28,236 nucleotides of DNA, taken from NCBI GenBank assembly GCA_021464525.1, contig JADRCO010000687.1, forward strand, positions 1-28,236, in the 5' to 3' direction. Both the position numbers and the translations under genes were made by a program. Each line of letters begins with the position of its first letter. Positions within the stretch are counted from its first letter, which is position 1. The notes under the pieces are model-generated. The model did no database searches and had not been told where the DNA came from. It worked only from the letters and a program-made list of their open reading frames with translations. Below are positions 1-10,073 of this stretch, one piece after another. Origin of the DNA: Rhizophagus sp. LPA8_4_AMF (Eukaryota; Glomeromycota; Glomeromycetes; Glomerales; Glomeraceae).

Positions 1-154
1 GACAATTATATGAACAAGAAACACTTATCAATTAGGAACTTTATAAGTTATAACATAGTAGTATATAGAACAATTTAGGACATTTTAGTATATTTTATTG
101 ATATTGATATTATTATAGGATATATATATATGGGATATAAAGAGGAAGATAAAG

Positions 155-209
<55 letters not shown>
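155..209. repeat. Poly(A) run of about 55 bases
   Basis: An uninterrupted A run lies downstream of the minus-strand gene that ends at 262. It is low-complexity sequence. Its exact length is probably unreliable in any assembly. The rest of 1-261 is AT-rich and shows no gene. Confidence 0.9.
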
Positions 210-212
<3 letters not shown>

Positions 213-261
213 GAAATGAAAGGGAGGGAAAGGTGGGACACGAAAATAAAGTAATAAAAAG

Positions 262-1044
262 TTATGGAAAAACTGGACAATCGATAATTTCAGTCAGACT
301 AGTAGTAGGACAATAGGCACTCATATGAATATTCTTGAACAATTTATCGTGCCAAAAGTGAACGACATTTAATTTCTTTCTCTGGTGATCTTGGTGAGGC
401 CAATTAGGAGACGAGATAAAACTGTCCTCACGGGAAAAATGGACTACCCATAACTCTTGTGGTTGAAGTTGTCTGGCGTAACAAAGGGTCTGATCAAAAT
501 GTTTTTCCAGCACAGGACGAGACGCTGTTGCAAGGAGTTCAAAAATGGCCACTGGACGAACTTGGTCAGCATATTTGAGGATGAGATCACAGTATGAATG
601 GTGGTAATCACCATCTGCTCCAATATATTCTAGATGCCATTGGCCAGTAATCTCGATATCATGCGAACATTTTAGCCAGTTGACCAAGATGTGATACATT
701 TCAGCATCATAGACACTCTCCTGTGGAACTTGAACAGCGCATTTTGAGTCAACTCGAATGGACTTAGAATTTTTGTAAGAACGAGTGGACCCGCAATGAA
801 TAATGTCAGGATCAAACATAGAAACACACAACTCCAGAACCTTAAGAATATCAAGCGAAGAGTCAGGGCGAAGAGGAAGTGGTAAATCAACTTGTCCTAT
901 ACTACTAGCCTTGCGTTTAGAGGGAAATAAAGGAGGAGGTAATAAATCGGTCTTTCCAGTCTTATATGTCAGTAATGATGGTGATGTTGTTACGAGAGAT
1001 GTAGATGGGAGAGAAGGAGAAGAAGATTTTTCTTGCTGCTTTTC
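262..1044 (-). CDS. Terminal exon of a PD-(D/E)XK-like nuclease-domain protein
   Basis: The frame is open for 260 codons from a good 3' splice site (T-rich tract then CCAG, ending at 1045) to a TAA-class stop at 262. The in-frame stop at 1081-1083 lies inside the presumed intron. No ATG begins this frame, so an upstream exon is needed. The first roughly 70 residues are Ser/Pro/Lys-rich linker. The folded part follows: a Glu in a WHLE motif (about residue 139), an Asp in YCDL (about 153), a Glu in FELLA (about 169), and a Q-x-x-x-Y pair (about 185-189). The order E, D, E, QxxxY matches the RecB-like PD-(D/E)XK nuclease layout, but the lysine of ExK is replaced by Ala, so activity may be lost. 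I recall similar domains at the C-terminus of Rhizophagus Crinkler-type proteins; that link is from memory. No break is seen in this exon. The upstream exon is uncertain: an open minus frame at 1560-1793 begins with ATG but is far for introns of this genome. Confidence 0.6.
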   Translation of the reverse strand, partial: EKQQEKSSSPSLPSTSLVTTSPSLLTYKTGKTDLLPPPLFPSKRKASSIGQVDLPLPLRPDSSLDILKVLELCVSMFDPDIIHCGSTRSYKNSKSIRVDSKCAVQVPQESVYDAEMYHILVNWLKCSHDIEITGQWHLEYIGADGDYHHSYCDLILKYADQVRPVAIFELLATASRPVLEKHFDQTLCYARQLQPQELWVVHFSREDSFISSPNWPHQDHQRKKLNVVHFWHDKLFKNIHMSAYCPTTSLTEIIDCPVFP

Positions 1045-1119
1045 CTGGTTTAAAGGAAGAAAATAGGATGAGTAAATCGTTTATTTACTCGGTAAGCATT
1101 TAAAAGAACAAAAAAAAAA

Positions 1120-1155
<36 letters not shown>

Positions 1156-1790
1156 AGTTTAGACAGAAAAGGGGAATATAGACAGTAATGTGAATCATTA
1201 AAGAAGTGAAGGAGTGAAGGAAAAAGAATTGATATTAGAATAGGGTCAGGAAAATTCTTATATGCGTAAAGGAAGGTACATAATCAGCTTCTCCTCCAAA
1301 ATTAGTAGACCTTTACATAAGCAATTCAAGACCAGATTTCTTGATATGAGAAAAGATACCCTGTAAAATTACTACTGTGAAAGGGAGTGGCTAGGTTTCT
1401 GATAGACAGCATGTAAATTCAAGAAATATACTTTTACACGCATATTAAAAAAAAAAATTTTGAAGAAGTAAAGAGACAAACGAGAAAAAGAGAAAGAAAA
1501 AACAAGAAGAAATCAAAAGAAGGAGTCAAAAGAAATAAATGCTTACTTTCTTTTTTTGTTTAAGAAGATTTATAATAATATTTTCGTATTTTCTCAGAAG
1601 TAGTAGGATCCTTCCTTATAATATAGAGAATATCGTAAAATACCTGATGAGTAATCCTTTCTGATTGAGAAGGAAAAGAATAAGAAAGAAAACTTTGGAG
1701 AGACCATTGCAAGAGTAAAACTGAGAAGAAGTAACTAAGACTGCCTCTTGAAGAAATAGGTTGATTGAGCCCAGAAGTAGTGTTATTAAA
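1045..1790. other. Low-complexity interval, possible upstream exon
   Basis: This stretch is purine-rich on the plus strand and holds the (AAAT)n microsatellite. A minus-strand frame at 1560-1793 is open for 77 codons from an ATG and includes a hydrophobic stretch (FFSVLLL). It could be an exon of the gene ending at 262, but no convincing donor/acceptor pair was found. Nothing else is supported. Confidence 0.4.
1111..1155. repeat. (AAAT)n microsatellite
   Basis: About nine perfect AAAT units follow a short A run. It lies in the presumed intron or upstream region of the gene ending at 262. Length polymorphism is likely. Confidence 0.9.
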
Positions 1791-2272
1791 CATATTGATG
1801 AGTTAAAAGAAAATATTAAAAGAGTTGAATAACAAAAATTGCATAAAAAAGTTCAACACATCTCTAGGAATCCTAATATAAATGATGTACCTGGGAAAAA
1901 GAAGTATGACCATTTTACACAAAGTATCAAAGAAGAAATCTTGACACGTATAGTCTATCTTAAGAAAACATTAGCAAGCGATAGTTTTGGAAAAAGAAAA
2001 AAAGCACTCTTAAAAACATGTGTACTGTTAACAAAGTCTAAATAGTTTGATCTGGATCCAGAAGGTGATATAGTACACTAGTAAAAATTAGGAAAATCAG
2101 AGAATGTAAATGATGTAATGGAGAAAGGAAATGCATCATATTAAACTGCTCAAACAAACAAATGTTTTGGAATAAGAAGAAAAAACATAGAAAATGCTGA
2201 GTCAGAAAAAGAAAGTGGAAAGGAAGAGCATTCAAAGTGTTCAGAACATAGGATGCTATGAAGAAACTATAC
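1791..2272 (+). pseudogene. Unidentified coding remnant with in-frame stops
   Basis: One plus-strand frame stays protein-like for about 480 bases although it is cut by stops near 1830, 2043, 2083-2088 and 2143. Between stops it reads as charged, helix-prone sequence, for example IKEEILTRIVYLKKTL and FDLDPEGDIVH. The 68-codon open piece at 1839-2045 is its longest part. Composition and continuity across stops suggest a decayed protein gene, possibly from a repeated or transposable family, but I do not recognise it with certainty. Opposite-strand frames in 2038-2274 are poorly protein-like. No intron signals were identified. Confidence 0.35.
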
Positions 2273-2790
2273 AAATAATTTTATTGTTCGCAGGAGTTCA
2301 CTTTTCTTTTAAGAGGAGCAAATGTTACACAGATCATTTGACAACGATCTGTATGCAAAAATTTGGCTGAATATCGGAATATTGCTAGAATAATCCAGAT
2401 GATCAGCAATTTGTTGGTATAAGTTATACTTAGGATAACTTGTGGACAACTTATACTTGATATAAGTTATACCAACAAAAGGTCTAATATATATAGATTG
2501 GCTAAACGATGTGTAAAAAGACGAGATTTTTAGTTTAATTCATTAGATAGTTTTTGTTTAATTCCTGTTGATAATTTTCGTATTGTAATATTGCAGATCG
2601 CCGAGTGAGGCAGCAATATTGTTATTTTTATGAATTTTCGTATACCCATTGATTTATTAGTCTTTATTCTGAGATTTGACTGTATTGCATTTATTATTAA
2701 TAAAGAAAACACCTTATTTCGTATAAACATCATTTATAAACACTAAATTACACTTTGACTTCATAAATTGATAATATATTTTTGTTGCTA
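2273..2790. other. Non-coding interval containing a palindromic element
   Basis: AT-rich sequence between the coding remnant and the 3' end of the Crinkler pseudogene. The only structured element is the inverted repeat at 2411-2478. The open minus frame at 2530-2733 has no family resemblance and was not called. Confidence 0.5.
2411..2478. repeat. Short inverted repeat (19-nt arms)
   Basis: The arm TTGTTGGTATAAGTTATAC at 2411-2429 faces its near-perfect inverse at 2460-2478. The 30-nt spacer is itself partly self-complementary (AACTTGTGGACAACTT). It could be a tiny foldback or MITE remnant, or a hairpin in a transcript. No target-site duplication was identified. Confidence 0.7.
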
Positions 2791-4256
2791 TCACGTGACT
2801 GCGACGAAAACCGATAGTAACACAAGCTTGCTCAATGACCTATGCTTTTTTATTACCCTCGATTCCTCCCCACTTTGTGAAGCTTCCACCAGCTTCTGTG
2901 CCTCTTCCAATAACCATATAATATGAGCAAGGGATCTTCTCCGCCTTATCTTTCATATCTTCATCTTCATACGCAACAAATAAGGGCTTCGACAACTTGA
3001 ACAATGGTTCCTTTCACTGTCTAGTGCACATTCCATCAAATACCATTTTTCCGCATCTGTTACAATCCCCCATACTTTATCCATATCGTACTCATCGTCT
3101 ATTTCACTCGCCTTGCGCTTGCGAGATAGTGAGGTTTCCATCTGTACAGTAGCTTGTGCGAAGCCCTGCTTAAAGTCATCTTTTTTGACCTCGATCAAAC
3201 CAATTGTTCTCCCCGTTGTACGTGATTCAATACCATAGTCAAGATTTCCACGCCCATTTTTCCCTCGATCAGCTTCTCCGGTACGATCTTTATTTGATCT
3301 TTAAATGGGTAAGTCGCGGAGGCGAGATATGTATATGAATAGATACTTCTTGTGGCCTCATAGGACACGTCGATAGGAGTTGTTGCAATGCGTGTCTATT
3401 CGTCAAGAAGTCTACGCAACGCTTCTTTGTATTTCTCATTCTTGGTGTCTGCACATCCACACGAAAAAACAGGATACACATCAATGCTAGGATTCGGGTC
3501 GCTAAGTCCATAGAGTTCGCCCACTTTCGGAAAGGTCCATTCGCTGAAGGGCTTCGAGGGGGTCTCAATGAGTACAGTAAACTTGAAGCTGTTATTTGCT
3601 GCGAATAATCGGAGCATTTTGCAGAGGTCTTGATCGTTCCGAGGTGAATATCTCTCCCCACTGCTTATGAAGTTTAGCACCGCTCCATCATTTTCAAGTG
3701 TTGCTGGATTGTATTCTTCACGTATATGTTCTTTGAGGTATTTGCGGTCCACTTGAAGCTCTTCGTTCGTTTCGGACTCACAATAACGTCGAACGCTGTA
3801 ATGCAACGACAGGTTAGAGCAGAAATAAAGTACCCCTAACTACTCTGTACATACCATAGGTACCACAAATTTCAGACTTGCTAAGTTTCTCCTCCAACAA
3901 TGCGATTCGGTCAAGTAATTCTTGTTCACGGTTCGAAGCAGCAGTGGACACAGGCGGTTCGACTAAGTCGTGAATATGTTCTTCGACTGGTCAGGGAAGT
4001 ATTTCGAATTTTTTTTCGTAGCAAGGAGTTCGTCCCCGTCATTGAGTGAAAGTTTACTCAAGAGATCGTCGCGATCGTCAGGGATCTTCACATTCCATAA
4101 CTTGAGTTCGTCAGCTTCTACATCATGAAAAGTTCTATGTTTTTTCGCCTTAATAGCGTCCTTGAGGTCACCAATAAGACTATTCTTATCTATATGAACA
4201 GGGAAAGCGTTTGCGAGTGTATTTCCTTTGACGAGGCAGAGTAACGTGATAGACAT
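2791..4256 (-). pseudogene. Crinkler (CRN)-like effector gene, broken
   Basis: The start at 4256 opens a ubiquitin-like CRN N-terminal domain (about 90 residues, beginning MSITLLCLVKG, ending with the KYFP signature). It is followed by a linker that contains the phrase EEHIHDLVEPP in a shifted frame. A 59-nt GT-AG intron (GTATGT donor at 3854, CAG acceptor at 3796) precedes the second region, which includes NFISSGERYSPRND and PSIDVYPVFSCGCAD. The C-terminal region (about 3290-2950) carries GLIEVKKDDFKQG, a typical ExK-type nuclease motif, and later WGIVTDAEKW. Breaks: a one-base frameshift near 3990, another near 3740, an in-frame TAG at 3396-3398, one-base losses in A runs near 3260 and 3005, and an extra C near 2933. 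Crinklers are modular proteins with a conserved N-terminus linked to host-cell delivery in oomycetes; in these fungi the role is largely unproven. As read, only the ubiquitin-like domain can be made intact. Confidence 0.88.
3796..3854 (-). other. Intron in the Crinkler pseudogene
   Basis: GTATGT donor and a pyrimidine-rich tract ending in TTACAG. Removing it joins the CRN linker (ending ICGTY) in frame with a downstream FDVIVSPKRT segment. The 59-nt size fits other introns in the window. Confidence 0.75.
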
Positions 4257-4538
4257 TTTCGGATTTTATACTATTTTTTGTGAAATTTTATTGGTGTAAA
4301 CTAGTGTATGTGAGGACAAGAGTTAAAAAAATTTTATTTGCGGAAAAAATACCAAGTGATACTATATGAGAAATTCAGCGGTTGTACAAATATGCCGTGA
4401 GAGCTCCACTGATCATTTATTTTGTGACACAAGTGTACACAGCAAAAATATTCCGAGCTGGTGATCGCTACTCGGGACTATAGGAAAGTGAATCGGAACA
4501 TTTGTTAAAAGTGTCATGTGCTCTCACCGACTAATCTA
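4257..4538. promoter_or_regulatory. Intergenic region upstream of the Crinkler gene
   Basis: This 282-nt gap separates the small gene's stop from the Crinkler ATG and must hold any Crinkler promoter. The sequence is AT-rich without a clear TATA box. Nothing else was seen. Confidence 0.3.
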
Positions 4539-4936
4539 TCAGTATGTTAAAATATCCTCAGCTTTGATCACATCCTCTATAGCCTCATTAATTTCTTTTT
4601 CGGACATTGGTAGTACTTCTTTGGATAACTCATAATAGAGACTGTACAGGTGCTCGATACTTGCAAGAAGCTCTTTCTTGTGCTTATACCATTTTCTATA
4701 TCTCTCCATCCTTTTATTATATGCGTCCTCATTTGGACATATCATTGTGGCGGTAGATCTTACGTATTCATCAGGATTTTCTTCTTGTCGCAAATTTCTT
4801 ACATATCCTATTCTAATACAATTTTACTGTCTTTTTTGCAACGAACACGGAATGCTTCCTCTATTACTTTGATTTGTGCTTTTTCTATATCTTTCCATAT
4901 AATCGCACTTATCGAAACTGAATCGTGATTTTCCAT
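4539..4936 (-). pseudogene. Small charged protein gene with one frameshift
   Basis: The ATG at 4936 opens a 42-residue frame (MENHDSVSISAIIWKDIEKA...) that ends at a TAG at 4810-4808. A second frame overlaps that point and continues 84 or more residues to the stop at 4539. It includes RQEENPDEYVRSTATMICPN and a lysine/tyrosine-rich helical stretch. The total of 398 nt is one base short of 133 codons, so a single missing base near 4810-4830 explains the split. Both halves are helix-rich and charged, with no signal peptide or membrane segment. I do not recognise a named domain. No intron boundary fits the junction. It could be a real split gene or a sequencing error. Confidence 0.6.
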
Positions 4937-5132
4937 TTTATTATACAGTGTTATTTAAAAAAAAAAGTGATAAAAGCAATTAGTATGATGTATCTCTATA
5001 ATTGTATAAATTAGTTGTGGTGCTTAATATTGCACGTGTATTATATGTAAGTTAATTTTTTCCATTTCAAAATGATGTTTGATTGAAAGTCCGCTCAGTC
5101 ATTGCAAGAAGCTTTTGGATCTATAATTTGTT

Positions 5133-7834
5133 TCAGTAACTCGATATATTTTTGAAGACCATTTCCGGTTCATTTGTAAATGCTAATTTATATGGAGGAA
5201 GAATTGGAGTGTTCTTATCCCCAAATCCGCATTTGTTTGGCTTGTTACCATATGGTCGATGGTCAATCCAATATGTTCTCTTCCAGGACCGTTGATTTTT
5301 AGGTCCTACTCTATGTCTCTCAGATTTTACAGTATAGCCACACCATTCATGAGAAATTGCATTAATCATTTTTATTGTTGCAGTGAGATCAGGGTCTTTT
5401 TTAGCTTGAGACTTGAATCCAAAAAGTGGATAGGCTAATTTATTTCGAAATTCTATGATATTCTTAAGAGATTTTTTGAATGCCATTTCTACTATTTCAC
5501 CAGTGTGAGTTTGTGTGTCGTCAAAATCTCTAAATCTGATCCATCAAAAAAGTTGGATAATCGCTTCCATTGGATTAAGTTCATTTGTTACTAACGTTTT
5601 GGGTTCACGGTTCACCTTTAGCATCATTCCATCTTGATATCTCCCATTTTTCCAATTCATTTAAGGCAATATCGGCATTAGAGCCACACTTTCTAAAATG
5701 AGACAACCGTCTAAAATGCTCTTGTGGTTGTAAATTATCAAATATACTCACAAATTCAACATTACAAAGGTTTGTCCATTTGTCAGAAATTTTCTGGTTA
5801 TACAGTATGTCTTTCTTAAGTAATAACGTTTCAACATAAGTTTCTCTTTGGCAGAATGTTGTAACTGAAGCTTAAGTACTTCAATGTCATCATCATCAAT
5901 GTCGGGTGAGTCTACCAATGCTTGACAATCGCTATTTTCAATTTCACATGTCTTTGTATTGATAGACTTGAGAGATCTACACGTTCTATCTATGTTAATA
6001 TTTTCTAAAGTACTTACCTGAAGTTTTTTAAGAGTTGCCCACGTACTAGCAATCATTGAGCAAAGCATTTCAGGAAAATGGTGTGCGGACATACGCTTAG
6101 AATTTTCTACCTCTATCCAGGTAATTAATGCTGGAGACTGGTCATGCATCTAGAATCCATTACGATGCCATTTCATGGAATTTTTAATCGCAGTGGGGGC
6201 ATCACTAGGCCTTGTTATTACCAATTCAGAACGAATTATCGAATGTCCAGGCTGACGTTCGAATGGATTCTATGCCGTGGTTCATTTATAGCGATAATAC
6301 GTCAAGGACAATCACGAACACGGTACATCATTTGTACAAAAGATTCTACATGTATTGGAATAAAAGTATTTGTAAGTCCTATAACTGCATCAAAGTGTTC
6401 AGGAACTTCAAAGGAGATACCTACTTCGACAGTATTTGTACTGTATATATGATATAATCAAGAGAACTCAATGCGGCATTAATATTTTTGAAATCATGCT
6501 GTCGAATTCCATCGTCCATATCACCGTAATAAGCTTGTACTTTCACCGCAGTACCGTCGGGCTTAATTATTTTCGCTACTTGATCTGTCACTTTCTCAGG
6601 GTTAATAAGCTCAGAAATTGCTCTGGTTTTTTTACATGACGTCACTGCAAAACATACTCTCCTGCCAGTTCTAAGATAATCAAACCCATACGTTGCGCTT
6701 CTTCAATATTACTTGTAATTTCTACCACTTATTCTTGGTTGAAAAATGTCAAAATTCAAATATTGTCACCACGATAAGCCTTTGTGGAATTTAAGGTTGC
6801 ATTACACATATACGCATCCATAGCAATAACATGGGTTGATGCCTCCATTAAAGTTTCTAATGCTTGAAATGTTCCCGTGAGTTAAATCCACTCCGTGTTT
6901 GCCTAAGAATTGTGTTGACTTCGTCAATAATTGCAATAGACATCCTCATTAGAGAATGACTTACTTTGTGGAGACTTTCTGATTGAACAATAATGACATC
7001 CCACTCTGTGGTACTCAGATCAAACCCACCAGAATCTTCATAGTATACAACTCGAAGGTTTTCTTCTTGCAACATTTTTATTGATTCTAATGTTTCTCTT
7101 CCAAGTGCTTTCTGGAATGTGTTGAAAATATAACATGGTCGGGTTGTTTCAGGTGAATCGTTACATTTCTTAATAGTTTTAGTAATACACTTTCAGAGTG
7201 CTTTGGACTTAGAAGTGGTCATAGCTGAATGGATAATTGTTGTTCGTACCCAACTCGTAAAGTCAGGGAATATTTCGGGAACATCTTCCATGTTCCTTAC
7301 ACTGAGAATAGTTGCGGGAAGTGATGGAAATTTCGCAGGATTTTTTATCATATCATCAAGCCTTTTATCAAAGGATGCTTTCTTGTATTTTGAGTGCTTG
7401 CCTTTATTTTCTCTTGATCCCAGATGCTTGCTTTTTAGTTCTTTACTAGAATGTGAACAATGGCAATTAAACCAGAAATCTGTTTCTGTAACGATTATAT
7501 AGGCATTTTCTTTTTCATGAATACGTACTACTTTATCACACTTTGGAGGACACACAGGACATTTCCAGTTGTTTGTATATATTGATGGAATGATCGAACC
7601 ATTTTGTTCACCGGGTATTAAATTATCATTAAATAATTCACTAATACACTTATGTATGTATTTGAGTTTTGTTTCAGTCAATGGTAGGACATCACTAGAA
7701 TGCTTTGATGTGGGTTTGCGTAGTAAATTACATCGATTCTTAATATTTTTGGAAATAGACACAATTGGTACATTGTCGTTTAGCGGCTGAATCGTAAAGC
7801 AAGTAACATTACTGGTCTGTGGAATTAAGCCCTT
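5133..7834 (-). pseudogene. Primase Zn-domain / origin-binding-protein-like SF2 helicase, decayed
   Basis: The order on the minus strand follows a herpes-type primase-to-OBP helicase fusion. First is a Zn-binding module at about 7560-7455 (CPVC, then RIH, then CHC), resembling the UL52-type primase C-terminus. Then come a P-loop region at about 7225 (AMTTSKSK, with the usual GKT changed to SKS), a Walker B IIDE at about 6930, a motif V-like TVEVGIS near 6410, and the motif VI-like QMMYRVRD at 6311-6337. The tail runs to 5133. Breaks: TGA at 7193-7195, frameshift near 6865, stops at about 6773 and 6740, frameshifts near 6640 and 6430, TGA near 6303, and further shifts near 6150, 5750 and 5600. 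The catalytic N-terminal part of the primase is absent, because the neighbouring GRDP relic starts there. Families of this type unwind replication origins in large DNA viruses; the fungal copies look like captured, amplified genes. As read, no functional protein can be made. Confidence 0.8.
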
Positions 7835-8452
7835 TTATAACGTACGAGTTGCCCAGTTTTTTTTTCATTTTTTGGTGTATTAAGCATACGCAAAAAATAT
7901 CCTTTTTTGACAATGTTATCTACAAATTTTTGCAGTGAGACTGTGAGAGAGGTATCCAATTAAATCAATTGAGAATGGAAATGGAATACCGGCATAAGCG
8001 AATACAGCTCGTCGGACAATATTTTTCCTTGTATTTCTAAACTGTCGTGCTCTTTTCAAATCGACTATCTGGAGATTAAGTTGTTTGATAATGTTTCCAT
8101 CTGTATTGATTCCAATTTTTCGATTCTGAATCACTAAGATTACGAATGTGAGAGCTGGTGGTGGTGAATAATAGGAGGAATCATTAGTTGCAAGTGCTTC
8201 TGAAATGCGCCGTCATTTAGATCAATCAGAGTACCACTAAATAAAATATATGTTAATAATAGATTTTAAGTAAATCGAGGACCATAAACTTGTATCTTAT
8301 ATCTACCCAATAAATGAGTTCCGTCTTTATTCCAAGCATTAATATCATCAATAAATCGTTTTGCACTTAAAGTTTCTATGGAATATGGTGCATTACATTC
8401 CGGGCATTTTTCATCTGTATTATCATTCTTCATCAAATTTACATAATTGGAC

Positions 8453-8524
8453 CTATGTCGCAATATAGAAATATTAATTGAAGATGAACAACGATATAGA
8501 ATCAGGAATCAAATATCTCCTCAC
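8453..8524 (-). other. Intron in GRDP-like gene
   Basis: GTGAGG donor within a TGG codon and acceptor CGACATAG. Removal restores TGG (Trp) and continues as SNYVNLMKND, so the apparent stop after QISW is intronic, not a break. Confidence 0.75.
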
Positions 8525-8679
8525 CATGAGATTTGTACTTCTTTTTTACACAAAGGATAATTTATTTTGAAATCAAAACTATCATTTGGATCAAGAACCC
8601 ATGATTGTTTTGTCCTTTCAACCCATATGCTTTCAGATACAGGATCAGTATGGCTGCCGTTTTTTCCCCAAATATCGTG

Positions 8680-8746
8680 CTATATCAATAGAATAAATGA
8701 TATTTCATTAAAATGAGCATCGAATAATGAATAGAGAAAAACTTAC
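8680..8746 (-). other. Intron in GRDP-like gene
   Basis: GTAAGT donor directly after CGACTG and acceptor TTGATATAG. Removal joins FPLIRL to HDIWGKNGSHTDP in frame. Confidence 0.85.
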
Positions 8747-9159
8747 CAGTCGTATCAAAGGAAAATCTAGAAAATTTTGTTGTGGATCATAAATTCGACG
8801 CATATCTTCATAATATCGTAATGGCGATAGCAAATGTGAATGCCAAATATAACAAACGTCTAAGGTTTAAGAATTTATTATGTCAAGAATTAAGTCGACG
8901 AAAAAAATCTTTGACAACTATTGGCGGAATTGGCACCGTTTCCTCATTAAACTTTTGACTATCAAGCAAATTTAACCATAAAATATAGCGTTCCTGCGCA
9001 CGTAACAGATATCTCATATCAATCAGTTCATCTGATTGTTCCAATGCCTTGAATTTGGTTAAGAGTGCTAAATGCGCTTGTAACATAGCAAGATTTACAG
9101 CTCCATCAATGCGTGTCATCATCACTTGTATTATGTGTAGAAAGTGTTTCTCCAGTCAT

Positions 9160-10073
9160 TGCAAATTTTTTTACGAATATTTGGGCGTGCGTGAGAGTTA
9201 GTATTTATTTTTTTGCAAAAGAATCTAAACCGTCTTTCGTAAGGCATATACCTAATAATAACTAAGGGTGATAATAATGATGTATTCTTCGTGACCTCTT
9301 CTCGTTTGAACGATGATGTTTAAAATGGTGAAATAATAAATTATTGTTAATTATATATATGATATATTGCTTTATACAAACATTTTAGGAACAAAAAAAT
9401 GTATGTTCTCACTAGTTTCATTCATAATTGTATATAATATAGTTATTTTTTATATTTTAGTGTTTTTACATTTTTTGAATCTAAGGATGTACATCATTCT
9501 AACCTGCTTGTCATGCATTTGGCGTAACAACTAGTGGCGAATTAAATTATTTTACATTAATAATCATGTGACATTATTATTGACCAATTCTGTTGTACTA
9601 ATAAAACGTCATTGGTTAATAAAACTAGGAATAATTCCTTAGTGTTGATAGTGTTGAACCGCTATTTACAGTATATACAAACTCCGATATTACGATATGT
9701 TGGGATCGATTATTTAATAGTCAAGCAGGTTGTAATTTTTCGGTTATTCATTATGCAAAGCGTTTAGGATTAAAGACCAATGATCATCAATTGGATTTTT
9801 TTTATAAAGTATAATCAATCTATTAGCAAAATTTTGATGACGGAAATGACATGATAGAAGAAGGCTACAAATAATTTATCAAATAATACGGACAGAGAGG
9901 GATTGGAATGTCTGAGATGATCTTTTTTGCATTTATTACATCAAAACTTAACTTTTGGATGTATGAAAAAATTTGCAACTTGCGCTAATTTATAATTTTA
10001 TTAAGGACCTCCAGTTACTGTAAAAAATTTACTTATTCCTTATGATCATCAAAGAAAGCAATCGCTCTAATCT
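9160..10073. other. Gene-poor AT-rich interval
   Basis: It contains the promoter side of the GRDP-like gene. A short plus-strand protein-like stretch at about 9735-9812 (CNFSVIHYAKRLGLKTNDHQ) may be a scrap of an old gene. No ATG, splice site or known domain supports a gene. Confidence 0.4.

Larger units (their letters stand above)
7825..9159 (-). pseudogene. GRDP (DUF1399) family protein, broken
   Basis: The likely ATG at 9159 gives MTGETLSTHNTSDD; a frameshift at about 9120 then leads into the body (RIDGAVNLAMLQAHLALL...). The GRDP hallmark IWHSHLLSPLRYYED lies at 8850-8805. Three introns are visible: 8918-8860, where the one-base phase mismatch suggests a damaged donor; 8746-8680 (GTAAGT donor, ATAG acceptor, 67 nt); and 8524-8453 (GTGAGG donor, 72 nt). 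After the third, CPECNAPYSIETL gives a CxxC pair. Coding resemblance resumes at about 8235 (GTLIDLNDGAFQKHL) and 8090-7825, including GIPFPFSIDLIG, typical of the second DUF1399 repeat, with another frameshift near 7955. GRDP proteins are cytosolic proteins of poorly known role, studied mostly in plants. The gene ends directly against the helicase relic, with coding traces overlapping around 7825-7834. Confidence 0.75.

Noticed and set aside
155..209. Poly(A) as the tail of a retroposed copy
   Set aside because: No processed gene or target duplication lies next to it on the proper strand.
672..890. Minus-strand ORF of 72 codons, hydrophobic
   Set aside because: It overlaps the better-supported nuclease-like exon in another frame; its hydrophobicity is a shadow of that frame.
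803..1066. Plus-strand ORF of 87 codons
   Set aside because: Antisense to the Ser/Pro-rich part of the nuclease-like exon; no domain, no splice support.
4650..4928. Plus-strand ORFs rich in Leu/Ser/Tyr
   Set aside because: Antisense shadows of the small gene on the minus strand.
6144..6639. Plus-strand ORFs of 67-102 codons
   Set aside because: Antisense of the helicase relic, where motif V and VI are read on the minus strand.
8525..8530. Apparent stop after QISW in the GRDP-like gene
   Set aside because: A GTGAGG donor and CGACATAG acceptor make it part of an intron, and splicing restores the Trp codon.
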